NCBI RefSeq assembly: GCF_001613085.1
Contig: NZ_BDBR01000035.1
Location: 60,953 to 124,952 of the forward strand
Origin: Nocardia salmonicida NBRC 13393
GTDB taxonomy: Bacteria; Actinomycetota; Actinomycetes; Mycobacteriales; Mycobacteriaceae
DNA length: 64,000 nucleotides
Reading direction: 5' to 3'
Positions 44,254 to 52,703 of the stretch are shown piece by piece (positions within the stretch are counted from its first letter, which is position 1; every line of letters begins with the position of its first letter). The notes beneath the pieces were generated by a model, which had not been told where the DNA came from, made no database searches, and was given only the letters and a program-made list of their open reading frames with translations. The translations under genes and the position numbers were made by a program.

Positions 44254-45180
44254 ATGGCACTGCACGGACTGGGCAAGGTCACCATCGGAGTCCCCAACCC
44301 CGCCGAAACCATCACCTACTACACCGATTTCGGACTCGATCCGCTCGGTGCGGGACGTTTCGCGACCCGCGACGGCGGTGAACAGCTCCAGGTGGTGCAC
44401 GCACCACTGCGGAAGCTGCTCGACCTCACCGTCGCCGCCGACGACAGCGATGACATCGCCTCGGTGGCCGGCAGGCTCGCCGCGATGGGGGTGGCGAGCG
44501 ACAGCAATCCGCTGTCGGTGCGTGCCGTCGAACCGGTAACCGGAACCGTGGTGCGCGTGCTGGTGCGCCCGCGAATCATCACCGAGCCTGCCGTCGCGCC
44601 GACGCCGTACAACGGCCCCGGCCGCATCGACCGGTGGGGCAGGGCACCGTTTCTGTCGCGAACCGAGCCCGTCCGGCCACGCAAGCTCGGCCACGCGGTG
44701 CTGGGGAGCACGGACCTTGCCGCGACCATGCGCTTTTTCGTCGACGGACTGGGTTTCAAGGTCAGCGACTACATGGGTGACAAGGCCGCGTTCTTGCGTT
44801 GCTCGGCCGAACACCACAATGTGCTGGTACTGGCCGCGCCGGTCAACTTCATGCACCACACGAGTTGGCAGGTCGACGACATCGACGAGGTCGGCAGGGG
44901 GGCGCATGCGATGCTCGAAGGCCACCCCGAGCGCCACATCTGGGGTCTTGGCCGCCATTTCGCCGGCGCGAACTTCTTCTGGTACCTCAAGGACCCCGCA
45001 GGCAATTTCTCCGAGTACTACTCCGATATGGACACAGTGCCCGAGGACGAGCTCTGGAGCCCTGCGGTACTCGAGGGTTTGCAGGGCCTGTATGCCTGGG
45101 GGCCACCGCCTCCGCCGTCGTTCCTGGAACCCGACGACCTGGCCGCACTGATGAGCGGCGCGCACTCCACCCGAGGGTGA
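44254..45180 (+). CDS. Extradiol dioxygenase of the vicinal-oxygen-chelate type, copy 1
   Basis: 308 residues, two VOC modules. The N-terminal module (LGKVTIGVPNPAETITYYTD) is degenerate. The C-terminal module carries the expected iron ligands: His in KLGHAVLGSTDLA, His in FMHHTSWQVDD, Glu in NFSEYYSDMDT. Type I extradiol dioxygenases cleave catechols next to the hydroxyls using Fe(II). A proline-rich tail (GPPPPPSFLEPDD) follows. Last gene of the first operon; a terminator begins 75 bases later. Confidence 0.87.
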   Translation: MALHGLGKVTIGVPNPAETITYYTDFGLDPLGAGRFATRDGGEQLQVVHAPLRKLLDLTVAADDSDDIASVAGRLAAMGVASDSNPLSVRAVEPVTGTVVRVLVRPRIITEPAVAPTPYNGPGRIDRWGRAPFLSRTEPVRPRKLGHAVLGSTDLAATMRFFVDGLGFKVSDYMGDKAAFLRCSAEHHNVLVLAAPVNFMHHTSWQVDDIDEVGRGAHAMLEGHPERHIWGLGRHFAGANFFWYLKDPAGNFSEYYSDMDTVPEDELWSPAVLEGLQGLYAWGPPPPPSFLEPDDLAALMSGAHSTRG

Positions 45181-45255
45181 CATCCGGCTGTACGTCGGCA
45201 TGACAGCGTGCGGTCGTGGCGCTTTCTCCACCACGACTGATATCAGCACCCATAA

Positions 45256-45293
45256 CTGCAGCGGGTGATCCGGCTACGGACCACCCGCTGCAG
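45256..45293 (+). terminator. Terminator of the first catabolic operon
   Basis: CTGCAGCGGGTGATCC pairs with GGACCACCCGCTGCAG (one mismatch) around a 6-base loop. Confidence 0.75.
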
Positions 45294-45766
45294 TTGCTCG
45301 TTCAGGTCGGTTCAGTCGGCCGCCGCGGCGACCCAGATCGTCGAGGTCGTCTTTTCACCCAGCACATCCATGACTACGCCCAGAACTTCATCTGCGCCTG
45401 CCCGGCTACCCCGACCCGACCCGGACGTGATCGGCGCCGTCCTCGAGCACGACTGCCACAATCGGGTCTACAGCAAGCTCGAACTCGCGGCTCGGCTTCG
45501 GCGGCGCAGCCCACCTCCGCCGATTATGGAACCAGGGTGAACAGGTCGTAGCCGTCCACGAACCGGATGAGGCAGGCGAATATCAGCACACGCTCTGGGT
45601 GCGCCCGTCGGACGATGAAGAGGGGGGAGTGGTCATGTCGCAGCGGGCAACCAGGCATGTGTATCCGAAGTGCTGGTGTAGCAACGGATTCAGAAATTGC
45701 CGATATGCGCGGCCGGGGCGATGTTGTCGGCCTCGTCGACGATGACCTGTCCGCCGCGTGACGCAC
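45294..45766. other. 473-bp stretch without a recognisable gene
   Basis: Between two terminators. A minus-strand run FACLIRFVDGYDLFTLV hints at a lost transporter N-terminus but is too short to call. No other signal seen. Confidence 0.45.
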
Positions 45767-45801
45767 GCCGCCGAGCCCTTCGAATCGAGGGGCTCGGCGG
45801 C
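45767..45801 (-). terminator. Terminator of the YhgE/Pip-like gene
   Basis: Perfect 12-bp stem GCCGCCGAGCCC/GGGCTCGGCGGC with an 11-base loop, 12 bases after the stop codon of the minus-strand membrane protein gene. Confidence 0.8.
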
Positions 45802-45812
45802 AGGGAGGAAAG

Positions 45813-47144
45813 CTACGGGTGTGCGGGTGGGTGGGCCACGGACGTGTGTGACGCCGGGTCCTCGTGCTGTGGCACGCGGTGCAGGAACTCCTGAATGTGC
45901 GAGATGGCTCGCGGATGAATTCGGTGCAGACCGCGTCGGTCGTAGAACAGGTTGCCCAGCAGTCCGAGTGTGAGTCCGGCGATCAGCCCGATCACCAGCA
46001 GCACTACCGCGCTATTGAGGCCCGCGTCGGCGTGAGCGTCGAAATAGATGATGGCACGGACACCATCGGAGACCGCGCGCATCGGCTCGAACGACCCGAG
46101 GAAGCGCCAGAAAGTCGGCAGAGCCTGTTGTGGAATCGCGCCGCCCGACACCGGGATCGACCAGCCGATGAAGAAGATCATGCTCACCACGATGCCGATC
46201 GGGCCCAGCAGGGTGACCACAGCTAGGGTGCCCGCGCCGATCGCGTTGATCGCGAGCAGGCTGAACAACCACAGCAGCCCACAGTGCGGCAGATCCAGGT
46301 CGACCACGAACACGCTCGCGGCCAGAATCGCGGTTGCTGCGGGTACCGAAGCGATGGCCAAGGTGAGGCATTTGGCCAGATAGGTGTGTATGCGGGTGAT
46401 CCGGCGCGGCGGCAGCATGCGCCGCTTCGGTCCCATCTCGGTCGGGCCGAAGCCCAGTTCGGCATCGACGAGGCCGTTGACCACGTTGGCGCCGAGGAAG
46501 CCGACCATCATCAATAGCAGGGCGTAGAAGAAGGCGGTCATGCCGTTGCCGGTGCGGTCGCCGAAGGGCAATGCCTGGTGATGGGCGACGGTGACCGGGT
46601 CGGTGATCAACACTGCGTTGGCAGGGCTGATTGAGCCCGGCGCATGCGCGAGCAACTGGCCGGCGGCCGCCGCCGACCCGCCGCGCGCCGCTGATTCGGC
46701 GATCTGACTGCCGATCTCGGCGGCCATAGTGCCCGCGCCGGGGTTGGTCAGCACCATGATCTCGGGTCGTTGCGGGTTCGGGCCGAGCAGCGAGCCGAGC
46801 TTGGCGGAGTAGTCCTCGGGAACGACGATCGCCGCGAACAGATTGTTGTCCGCGATCGCCCCGGTGGCTGCCTCGGCGGAGTCGAATTGCCGCCAGTTCA
46901 CCGCCTCGCTCGGCTGCTGTGGCTGGATCATGATGGCGGCCACGACTTGGTCGCCGACGTTCATCGGACCGTCGGCGGTGCCCTTGTCCAGGGTGACGAT
47001 TCCGATCGGCGCGTGGTGTAGATCGGCCGCCGGGTCGGCGACACTGCCGGTGAAGATCACGGTGATCACGAACAACGCGGCGGACAGGACGACGCTGGGG
47101 ATCAGCCAGTTCTTGGGGTGGCGGAAGTAGCTCAGCGCCGACAT
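45813..47144 (-). CDS. YhgE/Pip-like (ABC-2-type) membrane protein
   Basis: 443 residues from ATG 47144 (GAGG 8 bases upstream; ATG 47183 would add 13 residues). One membrane helix near the start (NWLIPSVVLSAALFVITVIF), a large extracytoplasmic domain (~45-230; PIGIVTLDKG), then five helices (FFYALLLMMVGFLGANVVNG onward). The layout matches YhgE/Pip and DUF3533-type permeases, which act as export permeases or cell-surface proteins. No ATPase gene adjoins. It is divergent from the second catabolic operon across operator pair 3, so it may export or import the substrate or a toxic intermediate. Confidence 0.75.
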   Translation of the reverse strand: MSALSYFRHPKNWLIPSVVLSAALFVITVIFTGSVADPAADLHHAPIGIVTLDKGTADGPMNVGDQVVAAIMIQPQQPSEAVNWRQFDSAEAATGAIADNNLFAAIVVPEDYSAKLGSLLGPNPQRPEIMVLTNPGAGTMAAEIGSQIAESAARGGSAAAAGQLLAHAPGSISPANAVLITDPVTVAHHQALPFGDRTGNGMTAFFYALLLMMVGFLGANVVNGLVDAELGFGPTEMGPKRRMLPPRRITRIHTYLAKCLTLAIASVPAATAILAASVFVVDLDLPHCGLLWLFSLLAINAIGAGTLAVVTLLGPIGIVVSMIFFIGWSIPVSGGAIPQQALPTFWRFLGSFEPMRAVSDGVRAIIYFDAHADAGLNSAVVLLVIGLIAGLTLGLLGNLFYDRRGLHRIHPRAISHIQEFLHRVPQHEDPASHTSVAHPPAHP

Positions 47145-47186
47145 CGGGGGCGCCTCGTGATCCGGGAGAATTCGGGACCTCATTTA

Positions 47187-47216
47187 ACTCTAGCAGTATA
47201 GGTATATTGGTAGAGT
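47187..47216. promoter_or_regulatory. Imperfect dyad in the leader of the membrane-protein gene
   Basis: ACTCTAGCAGTATAGG mirrors CCAATATA-type bases up to TAGAGT: 14-base arms with two mismatches. AT-rich compared with its surroundings; could be a promoter or a regulator site distinct from the TCCTG operators. Confidence 0.4.
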
Positions 47217-47264
47217 ATTATCGGCGCCGTGAGGTGACTCATACGCAAACGGGGCAGGTTATGT

Positions 47265-47306
47265 ATGTCCTGTAATACAGGACATAACTTTTGTAATGCA
47301 GGACAC
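47265..47306. promoter_or_regulatory. Tandem operator 3 (membrane protein / hydroxylase 2 promoter)
   Basis: TGTCCTGTAATACAGGACA (core of a perfect dyad with 10-base arms, 47265-47285) followed by TTTTGTAATGCAGGACA (47289-47305). The CAGGACA halves start at 47278 and 47299, exactly 21 bp apart. Best conserved of the set. Confidence 0.8.
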
Positions 47307-47359
47307 CGCGCATAGGGTCGGACTATCGAGTTCGTTCGACAGCGGGAGAAGGTGAGGTG

Positions 47360-48958
47360 ATGGCGCCGGTGAAGTCGCCAGACGAAACCGAGGTGGTGAT
47401 CTGCGGTGCTGGGCCGGTCGGTCTGACGGCCGCGGCCCTGCTCGCCGCACGGGGTGTCGATGTGGTCGTGGTCGAACAGAATCACTCCACCAGCGATGAG
47501 CCCAAAGCGATCAGCATCGACGACGAGTCCCTGCGGGTGTACCAGCGAGCGGGCATCGTCGAGCAGGTGCTGCCGATCGTGGTTCCGGGCACGGGCACTC
47601 GCTACTACGGCCGCCACGGGAGGCCGCTGTTTCACGCGCGCGGTCCGCGGCCGTTCCGCTTGGGGCACCCGTTCAAAAACCCTTTTGCTCAGCCAGATCT
47701 CGAGCGAGCACTGGTCAAAGCACTGGCGCAGATGCCGAATGTGTCGTTGCGATTCGGCGTCGAAGTAACTGGATTCGACCAGCTGGCCGACTCGGTGCGA
47801 GTGCACGCTCGTACCGACGCCGGCCGGGTGACCCTCGATGCCGCCTACGTCCTCGGCTGTGACGGCGGTCGATCGGTGACCCGACTCAGCCAGGGCATCG
47901 AGATGACCGGGCGTAGTTACCCTGATGTGTGGTTGGTCGCCGACACCCTCGACGATCCGCACACCGAACGCTTCGCTATGCATCACGGCGACCCGACCCG
48001 TCCGCACGTCATCGTGCCCGGGCTCGACGGCCGCTGCCGTTACGAATTCCGGCTCTTCGACGGTGAGGGGACACCCGCCGAGCCGCCGTCGTTCGAGCTG
48101 ATCCGTGCGTTGGTTGCGCCCTATCGCGACTTGACGCCGACGCAGGTCGAACGTGCGGTGAACTACCGGTTCAACGCGGTCATCGCCGACGAGTGGATGA
48201 TCGGGCGTTCCTTCCTGCTCGGCGATGCGGCGCACATGATGCCGCCCTTCGCCGGGCAGGGCCTCAACTCCGGTATCCGTGACGCGGCCAACCTGACCTG
48301 GAAGATCGCCGACGTGGTCGCCGGCCGGCTCGCTCCGTCGGCGTTGGCGAGCTACCAAAGCGAACGCGCGTCCCACGTACAGGCGACGGTCCGGATGTCG
48401 GAGCGTATGGGTCGTGTCGTGATGACCACATCGTCGCGGTTCGCGGAGCGCCGCGACACACTGATCGAGCAAGCATTGGGCACCGAGGAAGGCCGCGCGT
48501 ACTTCGAAGAGATGCGCTACCGCCCTTCGCAGCGATTCACCGAAGGTTTGGTCCTCGACGCCGGTCGACATGTCGGTGTCGGTGTCGCCCTGGGGCAGCC
48601 CTTGGTCTTCGACTCAGCCGATCACACCGTTGTCCGGCTAGACGACGTGCTCGGCATGGATTGGGCGCTGATCGGCGTCGACGTCGACGAGCGGGATTGG
48701 GCAGGAGTCGAGCCGGTAGTCCGCCAGCTCGGCGCGACCACGGCGTTGCTCGCGCTGGGGGAGCACCTTCCACGGACTCGACGTCGGGTTCTGATCGACG
48801 TCGACGGGGCCGCGGCACGGGAATTCGCGGCCTATACCCACCAATTCGTGCTTCTCCGACCGGACCGGGTGGTCGCGGCCGCCTGGTCGCCCGACCGGAC
48901 CACCGACACGATGGCCACCATCTCGACCTGGACAGAAAGGGCTTTGAGCCATGGATAA
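47360..48958 (+). CDS. FAD-dependent aromatic hydroxylase (MhpA type), copy 2
   Basis: 532 residues from ATG 47360 (AGAAGG 7 bases upstream). FAD motifs VVICGAGPVGLTAAALLAAR, VLGCDGGRSVTRLSQG, FLLGDAAHMMPPFAGQGLNS. Closest in style to 3-(3-hydroxyphenyl)propionate hydroxylase; a thioredoxin-like C-terminal part (~400-532) is present. First gene of the second operon (47360-54502), in which genes overlap or nearly touch. Adds a ring hydroxyl using NADH and O2. Confidence 0.9.
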   Translation: MAPVKSPDETEVVICGAGPVGLTAAALLAARGVDVVVVEQNHSTSDEPKAISIDDESLRVYQRAGIVEQVLPIVVPGTGTRYYGRHGRPLFHARGPRPFRLGHPFKNPFAQPDLERALVKALAQMPNVSLRFGVEVTGFDQLADSVRVHARTDAGRVTLDAAYVLGCDGGRSVTRLSQGIEMTGRSYPDVWLVADTLDDPHTERFAMHHGDPTRPHVIVPGLDGRCRYEFRLFDGEGTPAEPPSFELIRALVAPYRDLTPTQVERAVNYRFNAVIADEWMIGRSFLLGDAAHMMPPFAGQGLNSGIRDAANLTWKIADVVAGRLAPSALASYQSERASHVQATVRMSERMGRVVMTTSSRFAERRDTLIEQALGTEEGRAYFEEMRYRPSQRFTEGLVLDAGRHVGVGVALGQPLVFDSADHTVVRLDDVLGMDWALIGVDVDERDWAGVEPVVRQLGATTALLALGEHLPRTRRRVLIDVDGAAAREFAAYTHQFVLLRPDRVVAAAWSPDRTTDTMATISTWTERALSHG

Positions 48959-49880
48959 ACCACAGCGGATCATCTTGCAGGAGCGCGAGGCAGCAGGCAC
49001 TTTGACCCGTACCACCGTGTCCCACATCGGGTTCCGCGTGCCCGATGTCGCGGCGGCGGCTGCGTTCTACGGTCGGGTGCTCGGGTTGCAGGTGCACGAG
49101 CAGCTGCCGGACGGCGGACTTCGCCTGGGCTGGGGTGCCGGGCACCATGTCATCGATCTCATCGAGGGCGAGAAGGGACTGCACCACTACGGTTTCGAGG
49201 TCCGAGACCTCGACGGCGTCGAGGGCATCGCCAAACGGCTGTCCGCCGCCGGGCACACCGTATCGCCCCTCGACCGGACCTATCTCGACGCCGGCCTCGG
49301 CAGCGCCACCGGCATCGTGGTCACCGATCCACACGGAACACCCGTCCACTTCCACACCGCGGTGGCGCGCGAGGGCGAGAACGCCGCTGACACCGGTCGC
49401 CGTCCGATCAAATACCAGCACATCACCCTGGCCACCGACGATGTGGTGCCGATGGTGGAGTTCTTCGTCGACACCGTCGGATTCCGCATCTCCGATCAGC
49501 TCGAGGACGGACGATTCGCGTGGCTGCGCAGCGACCGCGACCACCACACCCTGGCCGTGGTCAACGTCGGTGCGGGCGGCGACATCGACCACTACTCCTT
49601 CGACCTAGCCGAATGGGAGGATTTCAAGGCGTGGTGTGATCGGTTGACCGACGAGAACGTCGACGTCAGCTGGGGTCCGGGGCGCCACGGCCCGGGCAAC
49701 AATCTGTTCATCTTCTTCGACGACCCGGCAGGCAACCACATCGAACTGTCCGCCGAGATGGAGAAATTCCACGACGACCGCGTGACGTACGTGCCACGCC
49801 GGTGGAAGCCGATCCCCAATTCTGTGAACCTCTGGGGCGGCCAGCTCGCCTCTTGGCGCAAGACCAGCGAAGGACACTGA
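48951..49880 (+). CDS. Extradiol dioxygenase of the vicinal-oxygen-chelate type, copy 2
   Basis: 309 residues, overlapping the hydroxylase gene by 8 bp, with AAAGGG upstream. Two VOC modules: N-terminal VSHIGFRVPDVAAAAAFYGR; C-terminal with iron ligands His in IKYQHITLATDD, His in GDIDHYSFDLAE, Glu in GNHIELSAEMEKF. BphC-like type I extradiol dioxygenase; cleaves a catechol made by the hydroxylase encoded just upstream. Better conserved in both modules than copy 1. Confidence 0.9.
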   Translation: MDKPQRIILQEREAAGTLTRTTVSHIGFRVPDVAAAAAFYGRVLGLQVHEQLPDGGLRLGWGAGHHVIDLIEGEKGLHHYGFEVRDLDGVEGIAKRLSAAGHTVSPLDRTYLDAGLGSATGIVVTDPHGTPVHFHTAVAREGENAADTGRRPIKYQHITLATDDVVPMVEFFVDTVGFRISDQLEDGRFAWLRSDRDHHTLAVVNVGAGGDIDHYSFDLAEWEDFKAWCDRLTDENVDVSWGPGRHGPGNNLFIFFDDPAGNHIELSAEMEKFHDDRVTYVPRRWKPIPNSVNLWGGQLASWRKTSEGH

Positions 49881-49881
49881 C

Positions 49882-50715
49882 ATGGCGTACGCGACCTACG
49901 AACATCGCGGCGTGCGCCGCGTCGGCGAAGTGCAGGGTTCGACCCTGGTCCCGTTGGACGGTCTCACCGAGATCGGCTCGACGACCACCTCGAAAGTTCT
50001 GTCCGACGCCGAACGCAACACTCGTGGCCGAGTCGAGATCGATGCGGTCCGTCTGCTGCCGGTGGTGCCCAACCCGTCGAAGGTGTTCTGCGTCGGGCTG
50101 AACTACCGCGAGCACGTCACCGAGACCAAACGCGAGCTGCCGACCTATCCGGTGCTGTTCCCCAAGTTCGCCGACAGCCTCATCGGCGCGTACGACGACA
50201 TCGTGTTGCCGCCGGAGTCGACCCAGGTCGACTACGAGGGTGAGCTGGCGGTCATCATCGGCAGGCCCGGCCGTCGCATCGCCGAAGCCGACGCAGCCGA
50301 GCATGTTCTCGGCTACAGCGCTGCCAACGACATCACCATGCGTGACTTCCAGTACAAGACCCACCAGTGGATGCAGGGAAAGGCGTGGCAGGCGAGCACG
50401 CCACTGGGCCCCTCGTTGGTGACGCCGGGCGAGGTCGACCTGTCGACGGCGGGTATCCGCACCGTGCTCAACGGCGAGAAGGTGCAGGAGTCGGATCTGT
50501 CGATGCTGATCTTCTCCATCCCCCGACTGATCGCCGAGATCTCGACCTTCACCACCCTCACTCCTGGTGACGTGATCTTGACCGGTACCCCCGGCGGCGT
50601 CGGCTATCGTCGCGATCCGCAGCTGTTCCTGCGCGACGGCGACCAGGTCAGCGTCGAGATCGATGGTGTCGGATCGGTTCGGAACCTGGTTCGCGGCGAG
50701 GAGGTTGCGGCATGA
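49882..50715 (+). CDS. Fumarylacetoacetate-hydrolase-family enzyme, copy 2
   Basis: 277 residues, GAAGGA before ATG 49882. FAH domain: VFCVGLNYREHVTETKRELP, VDYEGELAVIIGRPG (metal Glu), GYSAANDITMRDFQYK, KAWQASTPLGPSLVTP, ILTGTPGGVGYRRDP. Likely hydrolyses, isomerises or hydrates the ring-fission product of the dioxygenase encoded upstream. Overlaps the next gene by ATGA. Confidence 0.9.
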   Translation: MAYATYEHRGVRRVGEVQGSTLVPLDGLTEIGSTTTSKVLSDAERNTRGRVEIDAVRLLPVVPNPSKVFCVGLNYREHVTETKRELPTYPVLFPKFADSLIGAYDDIVLPPESTQVDYEGELAVIIGRPGRRIAEADAAEHVLGYSAANDITMRDFQYKTHQWMQGKAWQASTPLGPSLVTPGEVDLSTAGIRTVLNGEKVQESDLSMLIFSIPRLIAEISTFTTLTPGDVILTGTPGGVGYRRDPQLFLRDGDQVSVEIDGVGSVRNLVRGEEVAA

Positions 50716-51683
50716 ACACTCGGCCTGCCGAACCCCGGATCGACCGTTCGCTGAGACTGCAACTGCAAGGTGACTGGGGCACGGCCAATCTGCACCGGGT
50801 GTGTGGTTGGATTTCTCAGGAACTGACCGACCGGGCAGGTCCGCACACTCGGGTCGGCATCTGGAACGGCCGCGGGTTCTCCGACAACGTACGCGCCGTC
50901 GGGCGCGGTGAAGTCGACATCGCACTGACCACGCCCGCCGCGTTTACCGCGGTCGCGCTCGACGGCCGCGGCACCTACCGTGACGAGCACTATCCCGACC
51001 TGCGCGCTCTTGGTGTCGTGCCCCAACGTGATCGACTGGTCTTCGCCGTGCACGCCGACCTCGGGGTTACCTCGTTCGCCGAGCTACGCGAGCTGAAACC
51101 GGTTCTGCGGGTGGCGACGTCGGTCAACGACGGCGTCAACGCCGTCGGCGTGGCCGGACACGAACTGCTGGCCCGGTCCGGCGTCGATGTCGAGGGCTGG
51201 GGCGGGCGGTTTCTCGGCGACGAACGGCCCTTCGAGTCGCTCGATCATGTGCTCGCCGGCCGCGCCGACGCGATCGTGCACGAAGCCGTCATGTTGCCGC
51301 ACTGGCAGCAGTTCGGCGCCGATTACCGCTTCCTCGAAGTCGAACCCGAGGTGCTCGCCTCCTTCGACCGGGACTTCGGGTGGCCCGCCGCCACCGTCGC
51401 CGACGAGTTCTTTCCCGGCCGCAGCGCGTTCCAGACCCTGGATTTCTCCGATTTCCTGGTCGTGACCCGCGCGGATATGGCCGAGGACCTCGCCTACGCC
51501 GTTGCCTGGATTCTGGGGGAGACCCGTCACCTCATCGAGGCGCAGTACCGGCATCTGCCGCCCGAGCGCAGCCCGATCACTTACCCTCTCGACCCGCCGA
51601 CCATGGGCATCACCCCGATTCCGCTGCACCCCGGCGCAGCGGCTTATTACCAGGCTCTGCCTGTCACCGAATCCGTTTCCTGA
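50712..51683 (+). CDS. TAXI-family solute-binding-fold protein without signal peptide
   Basis: 323 residues. Matches the TAXI (TRAP-associated extracytoplasmic immunogenic) binding fold: LQLQGDWGTANLHRVCGWIS, GRGFSDNVRAVGRGEVDIAL, TTPAAFTAVALDGRG, LRELKPVLRVATSVNDG, VLAGRADAIVHEAVMLPHW. No signal peptide, no lipobox and no TRAP membrane genes nearby, and it starts in an ATGA overlap inside an enzyme operon. So it probably works in the cytoplasm as an enzyme, a metabolite-binding protein or a sensor. Confidence 0.7.
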   Translation: MNTRPAEPRIDRSLRLQLQGDWGTANLHRVCGWISQELTDRAGPHTRVGIWNGRGFSDNVRAVGRGEVDIALTTPAAFTAVALDGRGTYRDEHYPDLRALGVVPQRDRLVFAVHADLGVTSFAELRELKPVLRVATSVNDGVNAVGVAGHELLARSGVDVEGWGGRFLGDERPFESLDHVLAGRADAIVHEAVMLPHWQQFGADYRFLEVEPEVLASFDRDFGWPAATVADEFFPGRSAFQTLDFSDFLVVTRADMAEDLAYAVAWILGETRHLIEAQYRHLPPERSPITYPLDPPTMGITPIPLHPGAAAYYQALPVTESVS

Positions 51684-51704
51684 CGAGACAAAGAGGTCTC
51701 TGGC

Positions 51705-52703
51705 ATGAGTGTTGTCATCGAAGACATCGTCACCATGACGTCCGAGGTTCCCCTGCGCAGCATCCACCGCGACGAACGAAACCTGCTCGCCCCACCACAT
51801 CCGGGCAAGATGCCGATGAAGCTGTGGCGCGATCATCCGCCGCTGACGGTCGTGCACTTCCCCCAGCGATACCATGCACAGCCGTTCGCGCCGCCGCGCG
51901 GAGTCTACGAGAACGACCAGATCCGCATCGAATGGCAGACGATGGACAATCGCCAGCCCTTCTACCACCGCAACTGCGATGTCGACGAGATCTCCTATCA
52001 GATCGACGGCGAACGCACCCTGATGACCGAACTCGGCACCATCGAACACCGTCCCGGCGAGTTCTCCCGCATCCCTCGCGGTGTCGCTCACGACAACTAC
52101 GGACGCACCGAAAGCCATCTGCTGTTCTACATTCCAGCCCCGGTCAGCGAAACAGGTAGCGCCGTGCGCACGTCGGAGGCAGCGCTGCCACCGTTTCCTG
52201 GATGGCGGCCAGGACAGCTCAACGAGGCTGTCACCCAGTGCATGGGTTCACCGGGCCACGACATCACCGTGTTCCCCATCGACGAGGGTGCCCTACTCGA
52301 CCGCGTCAACGACGAACCCGACCGGATGTCGGTCTTCGCTGTCGGCCCGGGGTCGAATCCGCTCTTCGCGACCGACCAATTCAGTTTGGGCACAGGGACA
52401 TTCACGACCGAGCGCGGCGACGTGCGGCGCTACACACGCACACTCGACGCCGACGAAATCCAATACCAGATCAGCGGTGCACGCACCCTGGTAACCCAAC
52501 GTGGGTTCATCGAACTCGGTCCGGGCGACTTCGTCCGCATCCCGCTCGGCATCGCCCACACCAGCGTCGGCCGCGAAGACGGCGCGTACCTCAGCGTGCT
52601 CTCCCATCGCGAACTGCCTCAGGTCGCCGAGACCTCACGTACCGCACAGCCCTGCACACCCGATTTTCTCGATGCCCTCGCCGGGGAAAGTAGCTCGCGA
52701 TGA
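51705..52703 (+). CDS. Double-cupin protein, homogentisate/gentisate-dioxygenase-like
   Basis: 332 residues with two cupin modules. Module 1 (~85-140): PFYHRNCDVDEISYQIDGER, HRPGEFSRIPRGVAHDNYG, with the H-E/H-type metal residues partly present. Module 2 (~225-300): DVRRYTRTLDADEIQYQISG, LGPGDFVRIPLGIAHTS. The FYHRN-DVDE pattern resembles homogentisate 1,2-dioxygenase, but the protein is about 100 residues shorter. Could be a ring-cleaving dioxygenase or a related isomerase in the same pathway. Confidence 0.75.
   Translation: MSVVIEDIVTMTSEVPLRSIHRDERNLLAPPHPGKMPMKLWRDHPPLTVVHFPQRYHAQPFAPPRGVYENDQIRIEWQTMDNRQPFYHRNCDVDEISYQIDGERTLMTELGTIEHRPGEFSRIPRGVAHDNYGRTESHLLFYIPAPVSETGSAVRTSEAALPPFPGWRPGQLNEAVTQCMGSPGHDITVFPIDEGALLDRVNDEPDRMSVFAVGPGSNPLFATDQFSLGTGTFTTERGDVRRYTRTLDADEIQYQISGARTLVTQRGFIELGPGDFVRIPLGIAHTSVGREDGAYLSVLSHRELPQVAETSRTAQPCTPDFLDALAGESSSR

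Noticed and set aside
43534..45249. Open frame of about 570 codons on the minus strand opposite the FAH and VOC genes
   Set aside because: Antisense of two well-supported enzymes; no motifs, no ribosome site.
45265..45540. Plus-strand frame with EHDCHNRVYSKLELAARL as a small gene
   Set aside because: Begins inside the terminator hairpin, has no ribosome site and no recognisable fold.
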